Virus record (IMG/VR): IMGVR_UViG_3300026521_000003
Coordinates: 62,001 to 126,000 of that record
Origin: a virus
Reading direction: 5' to 3' (one strand)
Length of the DNA: 64,000 bases
Shown: positions 47,034 through 56,052 of the stretch, in pieces
How the letters are laid out: every line of letters starts with the position of its first letter
Position numbering within the stretch: position 1 is the stretch's first letter
The notes under the pieces: generated by a model
What the model was told of the DNA's origin: nothing
The model's database searches: none
The model's input: only the letters and a program-made list of their open reading frames with translations
Made by a program: the position numbers and the translations under genes

Positions 47034-47516
47034 TTATTTTAATAACTCCATTCTTAATGATTCTATGGATTCACTTATAATATCATCATCTAAATCTCGT
47101 AATGATGGATTATTTCTTAAAAGTCTTACAATATTAGCTTTATTCCATAATTTATTATTTCTTCTATTCATTCGCATATTTCTTTTTTCTGAAAATACAT
47201 CAAAAGGTATATCAATATAATTTAAAGTATCTTTATAAAATCGGACGAAAGTAAAATCAATATTACATCCTTTTGCAGCTTTTTTTTCTGCTTCATCAAG
47301 AATTTTTTTAATTTTTGAAATGTTTCGCATAAAAACATATTTAAAAAATGATCTATATGAAGTATGTCCTTTATAATAATAAATAGACATTAATTCATAT
47401 TCAATTTTGTTTAGTTTTGACTTTATTAAACATGATTTAACTTCTTTACCATATGAATCATCAGATCCATTATTTCGTTTTTTTAATAGTGATGATAAAC
47501 TTCCGAATAAACTCAT
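47034..47516 (-). CDS. Hypothetical protein upstream of tape measure gene, 160 aa
   Basis: This basic helical protein ends one base before the tape measure start region and shares its late promoter, so the two are co-transcribed. It begins MSLFGSLSSLLKKRNNGSDD and has a basic centre (NMRMNRRNNKLWNKANIVRL) and an acidic C-terminus. No family is recognised. Genes in this position often encode tail assembly factors. Confidence 0.6.
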   Translation of the reverse strand: MSLFGSLSSLLKKRNNGSDDSYGKEVKSCLIKSKLNKIEYELMSIYYYKGHTSYRSFFKYVFMRNISKIKKILDEAEKKAAKGCNIDFTFVRFYKDTLNYIDIPFDVFSEKRNMRMNRRNNKLWNKANIVRLLRNNPSLRDLDDDIISESIESLRMELLK

Positions 47517-47541
47517 AAAAAATCCTTTTATTTAATATAAC

Positions 47542-47549
47542 TATTTATT
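47542..47549 (-). promoter_or_regulatory. Late-promoter-like AATAAATA for tape measure operon
   Basis: It lies 25 bases upstream of the 160-aa gene that precedes the tape measure. Confidence 0.5.
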
Positions 47550-47577
47550 CATTTTTTTTATTTTTTCTTTAAATTAA

Positions 47578-48249
47578 CTATTTTTGTAATCGGATATTAC
47601 GTTTATCAATTTCTAAATAACTTAACCATCGTTTATAAGAAACTTCTTCAATAACTTTTATTTCTTCAGCTTTATAATTTCTATACGCTAATGAAAGTTC
47701 CGGAATAATTTTTCTAACCATTTCAAATGTTAAAATTGGCATTTTTCCACTTTTTATTCGTGGACCATTAATTTTCAAAATCTGTTTAACAAAAAATTCA
47801 CGAAATACTGGTATTAAATAATGTAAATTAATAGCATTAAAATTTTGAAATTTACTATCATAGGAATTTAGAAAAATTACTAATGGAAACGGATCATGTT
47901 GATAATTTTTATATTTTATCTGGTACATTTGTCCTAATTTTATTCCTCGTACAATTTTAATATGATCGGTCTTCCAAACAGCACTATCTTTATAATCAGT
48001 AACTAGATCTAATATCGAATCTAATAATAATTTTGTATTATTTTTATATTTTCTTTTTAGTATCTCATATTCTTTTAAATCATATTTTGTTTTATATGAA
48101 AAATAATTCATGAACTGATCTCTAATATCTGGGGTCATATTTTTTAAAAATTTATAATGTAGTGGAAGAGTTTTGTCTGTAGTAGATAATAATTTATCAA
48201 ATATTTTTTTAAGTTTTCTATCAATTTTTGGTTTAATTCTTACTATCAT
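47578..48249 (-). CDS. T4-like virion protein of unknown role
   Basis: The 223-aa protein carries the pattern GQMYQIKYKNYQHDPFPLVI, FLNSYDSKF, then INLHYLIPVFREFFV. I recognise this D.FPLV.....GxNLHYL block as common to a family of T4-like phage proteins usually annotated as hypothetical or virion proteins. The N-terminal 80 residues are basic and helical. It has its own TATAAATA motif. No catalytic function is evident. Confidence 0.6.
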   Translation of the reverse strand: MIVRIKPKIDRKLKKIFDKLLSTTDKTLPLHYKFLKNMTPDIRDQFMNYFSYKTKYDLKEYEILKRKYKNNTKLLLDSILDLVTDYKDSAVWKTDHIKIVRGIKLGQMYQIKYKNYQHDPFPLVIFLNSYDSKFQNFNAINLHYLIPVFREFFVKQILKINGPRIKSGKMPILTFEMVRKIIPELSLAYRNYKAEEIKVIEEVSYKRWLSYLEIDKRNIRLQK

Positions 48250-48267
48250 AAATATACCTTTTATTTT

Positions 48268-48275
48268 TATTTATA
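48268..48275 (-). promoter_or_regulatory. Late promoter TATAAATA for the 223-aa virion gene
   Basis: Exact octamer 18 bases upstream of the start at 48249. Confidence 0.6.
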
Positions 48276-48292
48276 ATAGTAAGAATTAAAAG

Positions 48293-48322
48293 TTAATAGG
48301 GTTAAATAAGTAACCCTATTAA
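48293..48322 (-). terminator. Terminator after the acidic/basic protein gene
   Basis: A perfect 12-bp stem TTAATAGGGTTA/TAACCCTATTAA with a 6-base loop starts 5 bases beyond the stop at 48328. It is followed on the minus strand by CTTTTAATT. Confidence 0.7.
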
Positions 48323-48327
48323 AAATA

Positions 48328-49359
48328 TTATTTTAGTATTTTACTACTAGCCTTCATATGTTTACCTTTGTTTCTCATATGTTTAAGAATACCAGGTATT
48401 AAAACAAATTGTAAATATTCATCTGAATATGCTTTACCAGTAGCTTGTTTATGAGCTTTTGCAGCTTTCTTAACATGCTTTCTTAATTTACCATTTAATT
48501 TATCCATAGATAAATCTTTGATATCTTCACCACCATGTAGTTTTGGATTTTTCAAATAGTATTTTTTTGCTTCTTTAGCTTTTTTCTGTGCACATTGAAT
48601 ATCACCCGGTTTACATCTAGTAAGTTTTTTCTCAATTAAAACAGTTGCTTCTTTTGCTTTTCTTAATAATTCAGCACCCGCTTCGTCTTCTGCTTCTGCT
48701 AATATTTCATCATTAACTTGTGCCATTTCTTCTAATAAATCTTCAGTATCTTCATAATCATCTAAAAATTCCATTAATGATTCACCTTCATAATCTTCAG
48801 AATCAAAGTCAATCACACCTTCATTTATAGCTTCTTCTAATTTATTAGAAATTTCTTCTACCGTTTCTACTAAATCCATAGTTTCAACAGAATCATCAAT
48901 ATCTAAATCTTTTGCAGCTTCAACAATATCAAATACCATTTCAGCTGGTAATTTTTCAACTGTTTCTTCACCTAACATCTCTGTTAATTTATTTGTTACA
49001 ATCGATAAAAGAGTTACTGATGCCGTTTCATCTTCTTCTAAAAATTCTATATCAATATTTTCAATATTTTCTAATGCTTCTTCAATTATTAATTCTGGTT
49101 TAGATGCATTTTTTCTAGCAGATTCTAAAATAATATTTAAAATTTTTGAACCATCAACTGTTTCAGATATAATTTTAGCATTTTCATCTGTTTGCGTTTC
49201 TACAAATTCAACTAAGTAATCTAAATGATGTACTATATCAAATTCTATTTCGCTCCCCTCTTCTAAAATTGTTTCAATAAGATCCAATTTAGATTCAGAT
49301 AATGTTCCTAACTTTGACTCAATGTCTTCAACGATTTCAACGATCTCAACAAACTTCAT
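48328..49359 (-). CDS. Acidic/basic bipartite protein, possible internal head protein
   Basis: Residues about 1-235 are strongly acidic (VEIVEIVEDIESKLGTLSES; FLDDYEDTEDLLEEMAQVND) and scaffold-like. The last 110 are strongly basic (KKAKEAKKYYLKNPKLHGGE; KHVKKAAKAHKQATGKAYSD). Such a layout, with many LxE-type sites for gp21, would suit a prohead protein whose acidic part is removed and whose basic part stays with the DNA. No family match is seen, so the function is inference. It has its own late promoter and terminator. Confidence 0.55.
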   Translation of the reverse strand: MKFVEIVEIVEDIESKLGTLSESKLDLIETILEEGSEIEFDIVHHLDYLVEFVETQTDENAKIISETVDGSKILNIILESARKNASKPELIIEEALENIENIDIEFLEEDETASVTLLSIVTNKLTEMLGEETVEKLPAEMVFDIVEAAKDLDIDDSVETMDLVETVEEISNKLEEAINEGVIDFDSEDYEGESLMEFLDDYEDTEDLLEEMAQVNDEILAEAEDEAGAELLRKAKEATVLIEKKLTRCKPGDIQCAQKKAKEAKKYYLKNPKLHGGEDIKDLSMDKLNGKLRKHVKKAAKAHKQATGKAYSDEYLQFVLIPGILKHMRNKGKHMKASSKILK

Positions 49360-49392
49360 ATTTCTTTCTCCTATTTTCGGTTAATCTATTTT

Positions 49393-49400
49393 TATTTATA
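49393..49400 (-). promoter_or_regulatory. Late promoter TATAAATA for the acidic/basic protein
   Basis: Exact octamer 33 bases upstream of the start at 49359. Confidence 0.6.
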
Positions 49401-49461
49401 CACTACTAACCATATTTTTTATTTATTTATTACTTTTTTTTAAAAATCGTAGTTTTTTACT

Positions 49462-49469
49462 AATAAATA
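49462..49469 (+). promoter_or_regulatory. Late-promoter-like AATAAATA for gp26-like gene
   Basis: It lies 40 bases upstream of the start at 49510. Confidence 0.5.
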
Positions 49470-49509
49470 AAATAAATCTATAAAATATAGAGAAATAAGG
49501 AGATCTTTT

Positions 49510-50292
49510 ATGAGTGCGATTAATCCACTATTGCAAAGTCAAGAACCAACGTATTATGATACGGAATTACCATCACATGGTATCCCATATGAAAATATCG
49601 ATAATATTTTTGAACCAGGAACTATCCATGATGGTATTGTTCAAGTTAGACCATTAACTACCAAAGACGAACTTATTTGGACGGATCAAAAATTAGTTGA
49701 GGATTTAAAAGCCCCAATAATTATTTTAAAGAATACAGTTTTGGGTTTAAAGAATCCAGAGTTATTAATTCGAGCTGATGTTGAAGCATTATTACTCCAA
49801 GCAAGAGTTTTAACATATGGTAAAATGACAAAAGTTAGTTGGACCTGTTCAGAGTGTTCAAATACTAATGAAATTACGGTAGACTATACAAAATTACCTA
49901 TTAAAAAATTAAATTCGTTCGATGAGCTTATGTTAAAATTTAAAAATTATGAAATATTTATGATTCCTATTATATTTAAAGAAGCAGTTGAAATACAAAA
50001 AGTTAATGATAATGATATTTCCGAGCAATTAGATAAAATCGTTAGTTGTATTCAACGAGTAAATGTGATCGATCAATCAGGTGAAAAACAAACCGTTCAA
50101 GATAAACAATTTATAGCTCAATGGGTAGAACAAGTTAATCCTAAAGATTTTAAATTTATTATAGACCATTTTACTGAAGTTAATAAAATTGGTACTGTAT
50201 TAGATTTAGATGTTAAATGTGCACATTGTGCATATAAAGAGAAAACTGATGTAGTGGTGGATATAACCAATTTTTTCTCCGAAGAGGATTGA
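49510..50292 (+). CDS. 26: gp26-like baseplate hub / tail assembly protein with two CxxC pairs
   Basis: The 260-aa protein begins with YYDTELPSHGIPYENIDNIF, then VRPLTTKDELIWTD and EALLLQARVLTYGKMTKVSW, as in the T4 gp26/gp51 baseplate assembly family. Two CxxC pairs (Cys113/116 in WTCSECS and Cys237/240 in CAHCAYK) probably bind one zinc. In contractile phages such proteins act as tape-measure chaperones or hub assembly factors. A UUUUUUC slippery heptamer at 50271-50277, in the correct frame, could shift ribosomes into the following frame and extend the protein. It is transcribed from a plus-strand late motif. Confidence 0.7.
   Translation: MSAINPLLQSQEPTYYDTELPSHGIPYENIDNIFEPGTIHDGIVQVRPLTTKDELIWTDQKLVEDLKAPIIILKNTVLGLKNPELLIRADVEALLLQARVLTYGKMTKVSWTCSECSNTNEITVDYTKLPIKKLNSFDELMLKFKNYEIFMIPIIFKEAVEIQKVNDNDISEQLDKIVSCIQRVNVIDQSGEKQTVQDKQFIAQWVEQVNPKDFKFIIDHFTEVNKIGTVLDLDVKCAHCAYKEKTDVVVDITNFFSEED
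50271..50277 (+). promoter_or_regulatory. Candidate -1 ribosomal frameshift site
   Basis: T TTT TTC fits the X XXY YYZ heptamer with the codons TTT and TTC in the zero frame, five codons before the stop. A -1 slip continues as LRRGLKNF into the next frame, giving a fusion of about 332 residues. Confidence 0.6.
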
Positions 50293-50507
50293 AAAATTTC
50301 ACAGAACGTGATGTTATACCAATCCTCAAATCTTTAAAAACTCAACAAGATAATATTTTATTTGAAATTTGGGCTCTAAATTATCATATGAGTACTCAAC
50401 GTAGTGAAACTATGTTGATGACACCCGATGAACGAAAATTTTGGATTGAAGAGTTAATTAAACAACGTGAAAAAGAAAATGAAGAAATTAAAAAATCTTC
50501 TAAATAG
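50289..50507 (+). CDS. Short extension frame of gp26-like protein (72 codons)
   Basis: The frame is open from TTG at 50289, which overlaps the TGA of the gp26-like gene, to TAG at 50507. It reads FTERDVIPILKSLKTQQDNI, LFEIWALNYHMST, then a charged helix. An independent start is poorly supported: the AGAGG sequence is only one or two bases from the TTG, and the first in-frame ATG is far inside. Expression as a -1 frameshift extension, as in lambda gpG-GT, is more likely. Translational re-initiation at TTG is the alternative. Confidence 0.55.
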   Translation: MKNFTERDVIPILKSLKTQQDNILFEIWALNYHMSTQRSETMLMTPDERKFWIEELIKQREKENEEIKKSSK

Positions 50508-50509
50508 TA

Positions 50510-50535
50510 CAACCAAAGAAATTAATCTTTGGTTG
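50510..50535. terminator. Bidirectional terminator between gp26 unit and gp18
   Basis: A perfect 10-bp stem CAACCAAAGA/TCTTTGGTTG with a 6-base loop lies between convergent genes, 3 bases after the plus-strand stop and 15 before the gp18 stop. Confidence 0.75.
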
Positions 50536-50549
50536 GTTTATTAATCAAT

Positions 50550-53117
50550 TTAGCTAACTGATATAGGAATTATTAGGTGTTCCATATAAGGACTTGGTTT
50601 AATTGCAACTAAAGCATTAAGTTTAGATTGTGCTAATACAATCGGAGGATTATATTCTTCTGTTACACTTGCTTCTGCTTCTGCTAAACAACTATTAACA
50701 ACATATGTATTTAAATATGATTGGAAATCACTTTGAATTCTATCCCATAATGCAGGAATACTTAAATCAAATAAGTAATTTTTACCAGCCATTGTTAAAT
50801 CTCTTACAATTTGCTCAATCATAAGCATTGTTCCTACTTTTTGCATAGGTGATGTTTTACTATAAGTTGTTTTTTGACCCATAATATGAATACCTGTTGT
50901 TAATCCTTTAGTTATCGGATTTATACCCATTCCATAAAGTCTATCTCTCATTACTTGTGATAATTTAATATCTTTAGAAACAGCTACAGCATCATAGATA
51001 ACACCTCTTACTGTTCCTGCAGGGGCATCACAAATTTTACCATTTTTCTGCGTTAATGCCATTGATTGTAATGCAGAACCACTTGGTGGTACAGCTACAA
51101 CTTTTTTAGTCATAGTATCTAATTTCATAACCCATGGGTAATAAATAGACTCAAATTTAGAATTGTGATTACCACTAGTTCTCCAATTAATAACTGCTTG
51201 TGCTGTTAAATTTGGAGTATCAATAATACAATGAAAATCTCTTCTATTTTCAGCTAATGAAACCATTTCACCACTAACAGCACCATATTGTGAAAAATAA
51301 GGACATGCTAATGCTTTATAAGCAAATTCTTCAAAGTTTTGAACAGCCCATACCCCTGTTTGATGTGCAACAGATCCAGCAATATATGGTATCAATTTTT
51401 CATCATTTTTATAATCATCTTCTGTAAACATATCAGCTCCACCCATAAGTGGCATAGGAAGTTCAGCTCCAGTATCAGGATCAATATCATTAACTGGGTA
51501 TGTTAAGCTATTTGTTGGATCAACTGGAGTAGCAATACTAATAAGTACATTTTTAAATGTTAGTTGATCAGCTTTATATGATGCTGAAACACCATTTTCA
51601 ATTTCAACTATATCTGAACCACGCTCTTCATAGATATGAATATTAACTTCATCAATAGAAACATCATAATCAACAGAAACTTGATAATTATTACCCCATT
51701 CACCTGGTGAAATAGCATCAACTCTAAATGCTTGGTTAGCTGGATCTTTCTTAATATTATTCATTTTTTCAATAATTTCAGCAAGTTTTTCAGCTGCATT
51801 AGCAAATTGTACAGTAACATTATAATTTCTACCAGTACCTTCTATTGCAGGTAATGTAGCAGGACCATCGGAAACTCGTGGACAATCTTTCTTAAATAAT
51901 TCACCTAATAAGAAAACATCTTCATCTGAATTTAAGAAATAATTGTGTGTTTCAACATCTCCACCTAAAGGCATAACATAATTTCTAATTTCACCAGCTG
52001 TAAAATCTCTTTCTACACCATCAACATCTCTTAATGTGATGATTGTTGAATCACCAAGCGCCATATTGATTATTACAGGATATGCTGTTGCGTATGCTAC
52101 AGATCCATTAGAACAATCTACATTATTATAAGTACCCCAATCTATTAATTTATCTGAATATACTACTTGCTTCATAGTATCTAATGTTAATCCTGAAAGT
52201 ACCAAAATACCATTATCACGCACATATTTTTGTATATTTAGTGGTAATTGAACATATTCATTTTTTGCCATTGTATAGTTATCTGATTCTTCTCTAAATT
52301 CTGCTCTAGCTGCATCATATTTTTTGAAACCAGCTAAATTAAATATTGGAGCCCAAGCTGATTCTATAGCATTTGATCCACCAGCAAAATTTACTGTAGC
52401 TTTTAATTTTTCAATTAAAATAGTTGATGTAAATGGTTCTCTCTCAAATATAAACATAAAGTCTTCAGTTTCATTTCCATTTACTAGTTCATTAAATTGT
52501 TTAACACATTCATCAGATACTGGATCATATAAATATTCACCAAAATGATTAACTTGGTCTGCATCATCAATAGCAGTATATACTCTTTGTGTTGCAAAAT
52601 CTACATTAAATCTATTTTTTCCTGGAACAGGAATAAATTCTGGGTATGGACTTGTTTCAGTTTCAGCCCATTCTTCAGGAGTTAATGGATTCTTCATTTC
52701 TATAAGAACCTGCATTGTAACTACACCATCAAAATTTATAGGATTTATATCTTGAAAAACAGCTCTTAATGAATTCCCAAACTCACCACTTGTTTTATAT
52801 CTAATTGTTAATAATGGCTTAGCATCTCTAGCCTTAATTGTTGTTTCAGCAAAACCTGGAGTATCAGCTCCTGCTCTAATTATCCATGCACTAGAACCTT
52901 GTTTAAAAAATTCATAAGCTGCAAACATTCCATATTGTTTTTTTGAAAGATCTGCTTCTCCAAAAATTTGTAAAGCCTCTTGAGCTGAACCACATAGATA
53001 CGGTTGATTAACCGGACCTTTACTTGCAAATGTTACGATTGTTGGAATAAATGATGAATCTCCACCAGGATATGATGGGGAATTATCAATTAATTTTGTT
53101 TCTACACCTACTAACAT
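50550..53117 (-). CDS. 18: Tail sheath protein gp18
   Basis: The contractile sheath subunit, 855 aa (T4: 659). The N-terminus (VGVETKLIDNSPSYPGGDSS, then TIVTFASKGPVNQPYLCGSA and AWIIRAG) is the usual sheath start. The C-terminal core (MAGKNYLFDLSIPALWDRIQ, then SDFQSYLNTYVVNSCLAE) forms the handshake fold. The long middle (about 230-560) probably holds surface domains. It has its own late motif, with a short hairpin in the leader at 53135-53150. Unlike T4, it is separated from gp19 and gp20 by the tape measure and other genes. Confidence 0.93.
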   Translation of the reverse strand: MLVGVETKLIDNSPSYPGGDSSFIPTIVTFASKGPVNQPYLCGSAQEALQIFGEADLSKKQYGMFAAYEFFKQGSSAWIIRAGADTPGFAETTIKARDAKPLLTIRYKTSGEFGNSLRAVFQDINPINFDGVVTMQVLIEMKNPLTPEEWAETETSPYPEFIPVPGKNRFNVDFATQRVYTAIDDADQVNHFGEYLYDPVSDECVKQFNELVNGNETEDFMFIFEREPFTSTILIEKLKATVNFAGGSNAIESAWAPIFNLAGFKKYDAARAEFREESDNYTMAKNEYVQLPLNIQKYVRDNGILVLSGLTLDTMKQVVYSDKLIDWGTYNNVDCSNGSVAYATAYPVIINMALGDSTIITLRDVDGVERDFTAGEIRNYVMPLGGDVETHNYFLNSDEDVFLLGELFKKDCPRVSDGPATLPAIEGTGRNYNVTVQFANAAEKLAEIIEKMNNIKKDPANQAFRVDAISPGEWGNNYQVSVDYDVSIDEVNIHIYEERGSDIVEIENGVSASYKADQLTFKNVLISIATPVDPTNSLTYPVNDIDPDTGAELPMPLMGGADMFTEDDYKNDEKLIPYIAGSVAHQTGVWAVQNFEEFAYKALACPYFSQYGAVSGEMVSLAENRRDFHCIIDTPNLTAQAVINWRTSGNHNSKFESIYYPWVMKLDTMTKKVVAVPPSGSALQSMALTQKNGKICDAPAGTVRGVIYDAVAVSKDIKLSQVMRDRLYGMGINPITKGLTTGIHIMGQKTTYSKTSPMQKVGTMLMIEQIVRDLTMAGKNYLFDLSIPALWDRIQSDFQSYLNTYVVNSCLAEAEASVTEEYNPPIVLAQSKLNALVAIKPSPYMEHLIIPISVS

Positions 53118-53167
53118 ATATTTCTCCTTATTTTAAAGATTAAAATCTTTTTATTTTATTTCAATTT

Positions 53168-53175
53168 TATTTATA
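53168..53175 (-). promoter_or_regulatory. Late promoter TATAAATA for gp18
   Basis: Exact octamer 50 bases upstream of the sheath start, with a 7-bp hairpin (53135-53150) between. Confidence 0.6.
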
Positions 53176-53254
53176 TAATGTGAGGAAAAATATACCGATT
53201 TATAAATTTATTTTTTTGAGAAAAAGTTTTATGTTATAAATAGTGAGTTTGGAT

Positions 53255-53291
53255 AAAAAATCTAGATTAATTATTAAAAAATCTAGATTTT
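53255..53291 (-). terminator. Terminator after fibre-like gene
   Basis: A 12-bp stem is formed by two copies of an AATCTAGATT palindrome (53257-53268 with 53280-53291) around an 11-base loop. It is followed by a U-run on the minus strand. It ends the fibre transcript before the gp18 promoter. Confidence 0.75.
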
Positions 53292-53303
53292 AATTTATTT
53301 ATT

Positions 53304-54626
53304 TTATGTTATTATTAAGTCTGTTGTTTGGTCTATATCAAAACCTTCAATAGTACTAATCATATATCTTATTTTTGTAGATTCTGAGGTTTCAATCAAT
53401 ATAGTATTTTCATCAATCACTTCAATAGGTAACGTATCAAAAAACCATGAATCGTTATCTTCTCGTTGAATTCTAACATCAACATATACAGTTCCTAAAT
53501 TATGCGAAATTTGAAATGATGTTCCTGCTGTGGTTGTTTCACCAACTCTTACATTATTAACCCTATTAAAAGAATCATGATCAATTTTCTGAACAATATT
53601 ATCAACAACATTATCTAATTTTCCTGCATCTAGTTTATACGAATATTTCAATGCTTCTGTTTCTGTAACACCATCATTAATAGATATTATATAATTTATA
53701 CCCTCATAACCATCATAACCTATCCAAGATGCACCAGACTTATCTAATATTTTTCTACCTAAAGTATATGAATCTATTATTTGATGTAATTCATATGATG
53801 GTGTAGCCGATTCATAATTCCATATCGAAATATTAGCTGTTGCTTCTTTTAATGTTTCGTTGGTTGATGTATCGGTTGATTCTACCCATTTAATCAAATC
53901 AACAACACCTTCAGATCCACGATTAACAGCTATACCGGCATTCATATCAACGTCGACACCATCAACTATTGTCGATGCTAATCGTGGATCTTCTGTTGTT
54001 AAATTACTATTTAAAATAATTATATTATCAGCTATGGTCATATTTTCAGCAGCAATATCTACTTTTGTAGTTTGTCCACCCACAGTCAAGTCACCAGATA
54101 TAATCATATTACCATCAACTGACACATCACTAATAATACTAGTAGTAGCATAAGATAGGGTTAATTCATTATTTGTATGATCGGCAATAATTTTATCAAT
54201 GATACCATCATTTATTGTAAATGAATCCGTTGCAAGTATTGTTATAGTAGCAGTATTAAATTGAACATCCATACCATTATATTCAAACGACTCATTCAAT
54301 TTATCAATATTTAATAATTTTGATAAATCACTTTTTATAATCGATATACTATTTTTAAATTCTATCTTAGATATAATATTTTGAATCCTAGTATCAGTCT
54401 TTGATAAGAATTCATCAATATATATTTCACCATTATTAATATTTACAAATTTAAATACTTCATTATCTGTGTTATACCATATTCTACCAGTTTCTGGTAT
54501 AATAGGGGTAGTATTAGATGAGTCATTTATGGCTAACTCACCATTATTATCAAGTTTTTCAATAACTGCATTAGATAAAAATGAATTACTTGCTATTATT
54601 GGGTTGTGTAATTTGCTATGAATCAT
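53304..54626 (-). CDS. Tail fibre-like protein, paralogue of the 2566 gene product
   Basis: The 440-aa protein (ATG at 54626 preferred over TTG one codon upstream) shares module order with the 756-aa fibre. The shared parts are the IHSKLHNPIIASNSFLSNAV start, a GRIWYNTDNEVFKF strand, the GDLTVGGQTTKVDIAAENMT and ADNIIILNSN block, AGIAVNRGSEG, and a C-terminal FQISHNLGTVYVDVRIQRED. It lacks the INEVDAN repeats. It is likely a short fibre or baseplate fibre subunit that may assemble with or replace its paralogue. Confidence 0.65.
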   Translation of the reverse strand: MIHSKLHNPIIASNSFLSNAVIEKLDNNGELAINDSSNTTPIIPETGRIWYNTDNEVFKFVNINNGEIYIDEFLSKTDTRIQNIISKIEFKNSISIIKSDLSKLLNIDKLNESFEYNGMDVQFNTATITILATDSFTINDGIIDKIIADHTNNELTLSYATTSIISDVSVDGNMIISGDLTVGGQTTKVDIAAENMTIADNIIILNSNLTTEDPRLASTIVDGVDVDMNAGIAVNRGSEGVVDLIKWVESTDTSTNETLKEATANISIWNYESATPSYELHQIIDSYTLGRKILDKSGASWIGYDGYEGINYIISINDGVTETEALKYSYKLDAGKLDNVVDNIVQKIDHDSFNRVNNVRVGETTTAGTSFQISHNLGTVYVDVRIQREDNDSWFFDTLPIEVIDENTILIETSESTKIRYMISTIEGFDIDQTTDLIIT

Positions 54627-54647
54627 CAATCTAACCTCTTTTTCATT

Positions 54648-54655
54648 TATTTATA
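54648..54655 (-). promoter_or_regulatory. Late promoter TATAAATA for fibre paralogue
   Basis: Exact octamer 21 bases upstream of the start at 54626. Confidence 0.6.
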
Positions 54656-54667
54656 TCTTTGAATCTA

Positions 54668-55063
54668 TTATTCAAAATAAATAAATATATAACCAGATAC
54701 AGGATCAATGAATTCCACTATTATTTCATTTTCATCTATTATAGATACCGAACTATTAATCATACTATTTAAATTACTATCAAAAATATTATAGTTGAAA
54801 AAGATAGTATCTTTATTGTGACGTATATTTATAGTATATACCTCTTCAAATGCAAATTTAAAACTATGTTGAGAAATACTTTCATCAATATATTCATTAA
54901 GACCATCTTGTAATGTTATATCGGTTAGAAAAATTTGGATTTCATTATCTCTCCAAGATTTAAATACTTTTTCAGTAGTATTATACCATACAAAACCATT
55001 TTCTTGAACTACTGGATCAAATTCTAACTGTTCTACTTTATTAATATTAAATGGGAATTTCAT
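54668..55063 (-). CDS. Small fibre-module protein, 131 aa
   Basis: It contains FVWYNTTEKVFKSWRDNEIQ, the same WYNT..KVFK strand motif as in the fibre proteins, then a C-terminal beta module (INIRHNKDTIFFNYNIFDSN; ENEIIVEFIDPVSGYIFIYF) like the HNL module that closes the larger fibres. It therefore looks like a minimal fibre protein made only of the end modules. It lies 9 bases after the next gene and is co-transcribed with it. Confidence 0.55.
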   Translation of the reverse strand: MKFPFNINKVEQLEFDPVVQENGFVWYNTTEKVFKSWRDNEIQIFLTDITLQDGLNEYIDESISQHSFKFAFEEVYTINIRHNKDTIFFNYNIFDSNLNSMINSSVSIIDENEIIVEFIDPVSGYIFIYFE

Positions 55064-55072
55064 CTTTACTCC

Positions 55073-56035
55073 TTAAATTATACGAACATTTATAATAGCT
55101 TTATATCGTTTATCTGCTAAAAAATTAAATTGAATATATAAATTATTTTCTTCAACAGATATAGGATTTATTAAATTATTAGTATCAATATCTATAATTT
55201 CAATAGAGGAAATTGTTTTAAAATTTTTAGGGATACGTAAATATGGTTTGGGTTTATCAATATTAATATACCAAGTAGAATAATAATCACCAATAGAACC
55301 ACCGTGCTTCCATATCGTTAATAAATCATTATTTTTAACTCTATATACTAATCCATCGATTGTTAAAATATTATTAATTATTGAAAATTCATTATTTTTT
55401 AATAATATACCATTTAAATCCACAGATAAACTATTGATATTTGTACCTTCAAGAATACTTTCAATATCAAATTGTGTTTGACCAGATGTTGTATAAATTT
55501 CATTTTTTTTATTTATTTTAGGGTTACTTATTCTATCTTTCGGATGAAATACAAATATATATAAATCAATTATATTTGATTCTTTTAAAATTATTTTTTT
55601 TGAATCAAAAGGATCTATAATAAATTTAACTTCATTCATATCTTGATCATATATCATAATATTATCAATAGTAAAATTAAAAATTGATTCATCTAAGGTA
55701 AATTCTAATTCATCTAAATTGAATTTGATAAAAACTTGTACATCAAAAGTTTTATCAAATTCTGTTTGTACCCAATTATCACCTAGCCATCGATATATCA
55801 TATGATCATTTTGATTAAACCATGTTTGTCCAATTATGGGATTTATTGGTTGATACATACCATAAAAATTTTGAACTACTCTAATATAATTTTCGTTTAA
55901 TTCATCAGCTATATCAATTAAGTTACGACCAAATAAATGTAATGAAAATTTATCATGGTCGATTGTATTAGGGTTTATCCAAGTTATATCTTCCCCATTT
56001 ATATCCGAAATTAATTGTGTGTTATTATCACCCAT
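55073..56035 (-). CDS. Fibre / baseplate protein, 320 aa
   Basis: The N-terminus (FGRNLIDIADELNENYIRVV, NFYGMYQPINPIIGQTWFNQ) is the same module that starts the 1331-aa fibre at 12676 (a helix, a FYG or FAS turn, then NPxxGQxWFN). The rest is beta-rich with an LNGILLKNNEFSIINN unit like the RNG repeats of that protein. It would be a short relative of the large fibre, perhaps a connector. It starts 17 bases after the Rep gene stop. Confidence 0.6.
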   Translation of the reverse strand: MGDNNTQLISDINGEDITWINPNTIDHDKFSLHLFGRNLIDIADELNENYIRVVQNFYGMYQPINPIIGQTWFNQNDHMIYRWLGDNWVQTEFDKTFDVQVFIKFNLDELEFTLDESIFNFTIDNIMIYDQDMNEVKFIIDPFDSKKIILKESNIIDLYIFVFHPKDRISNPKINKKNEIYTTSGQTQFDIESILEGTNINSLSVDLNGILLKNNEFSIINNILTIDGLVYRVKNNDLLTIWKHGGSIGDYYSTWYINIDKPKPYLRIPKNFKTISSIEIIDIDTNNLINPISVEENNLYIQFNFLADKRYKAIINVRII

Positions 56036-56052
56036 ATATTACCTCTACATTT

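Noticed and set aside
50289-50507. An independent gp51-like gene
   Set aside because: The TTG start has no properly spaced ribosome site and the frame is much shorter than T4 gp51. The frameshift extension explains it better, though re-initiation is not excluded.
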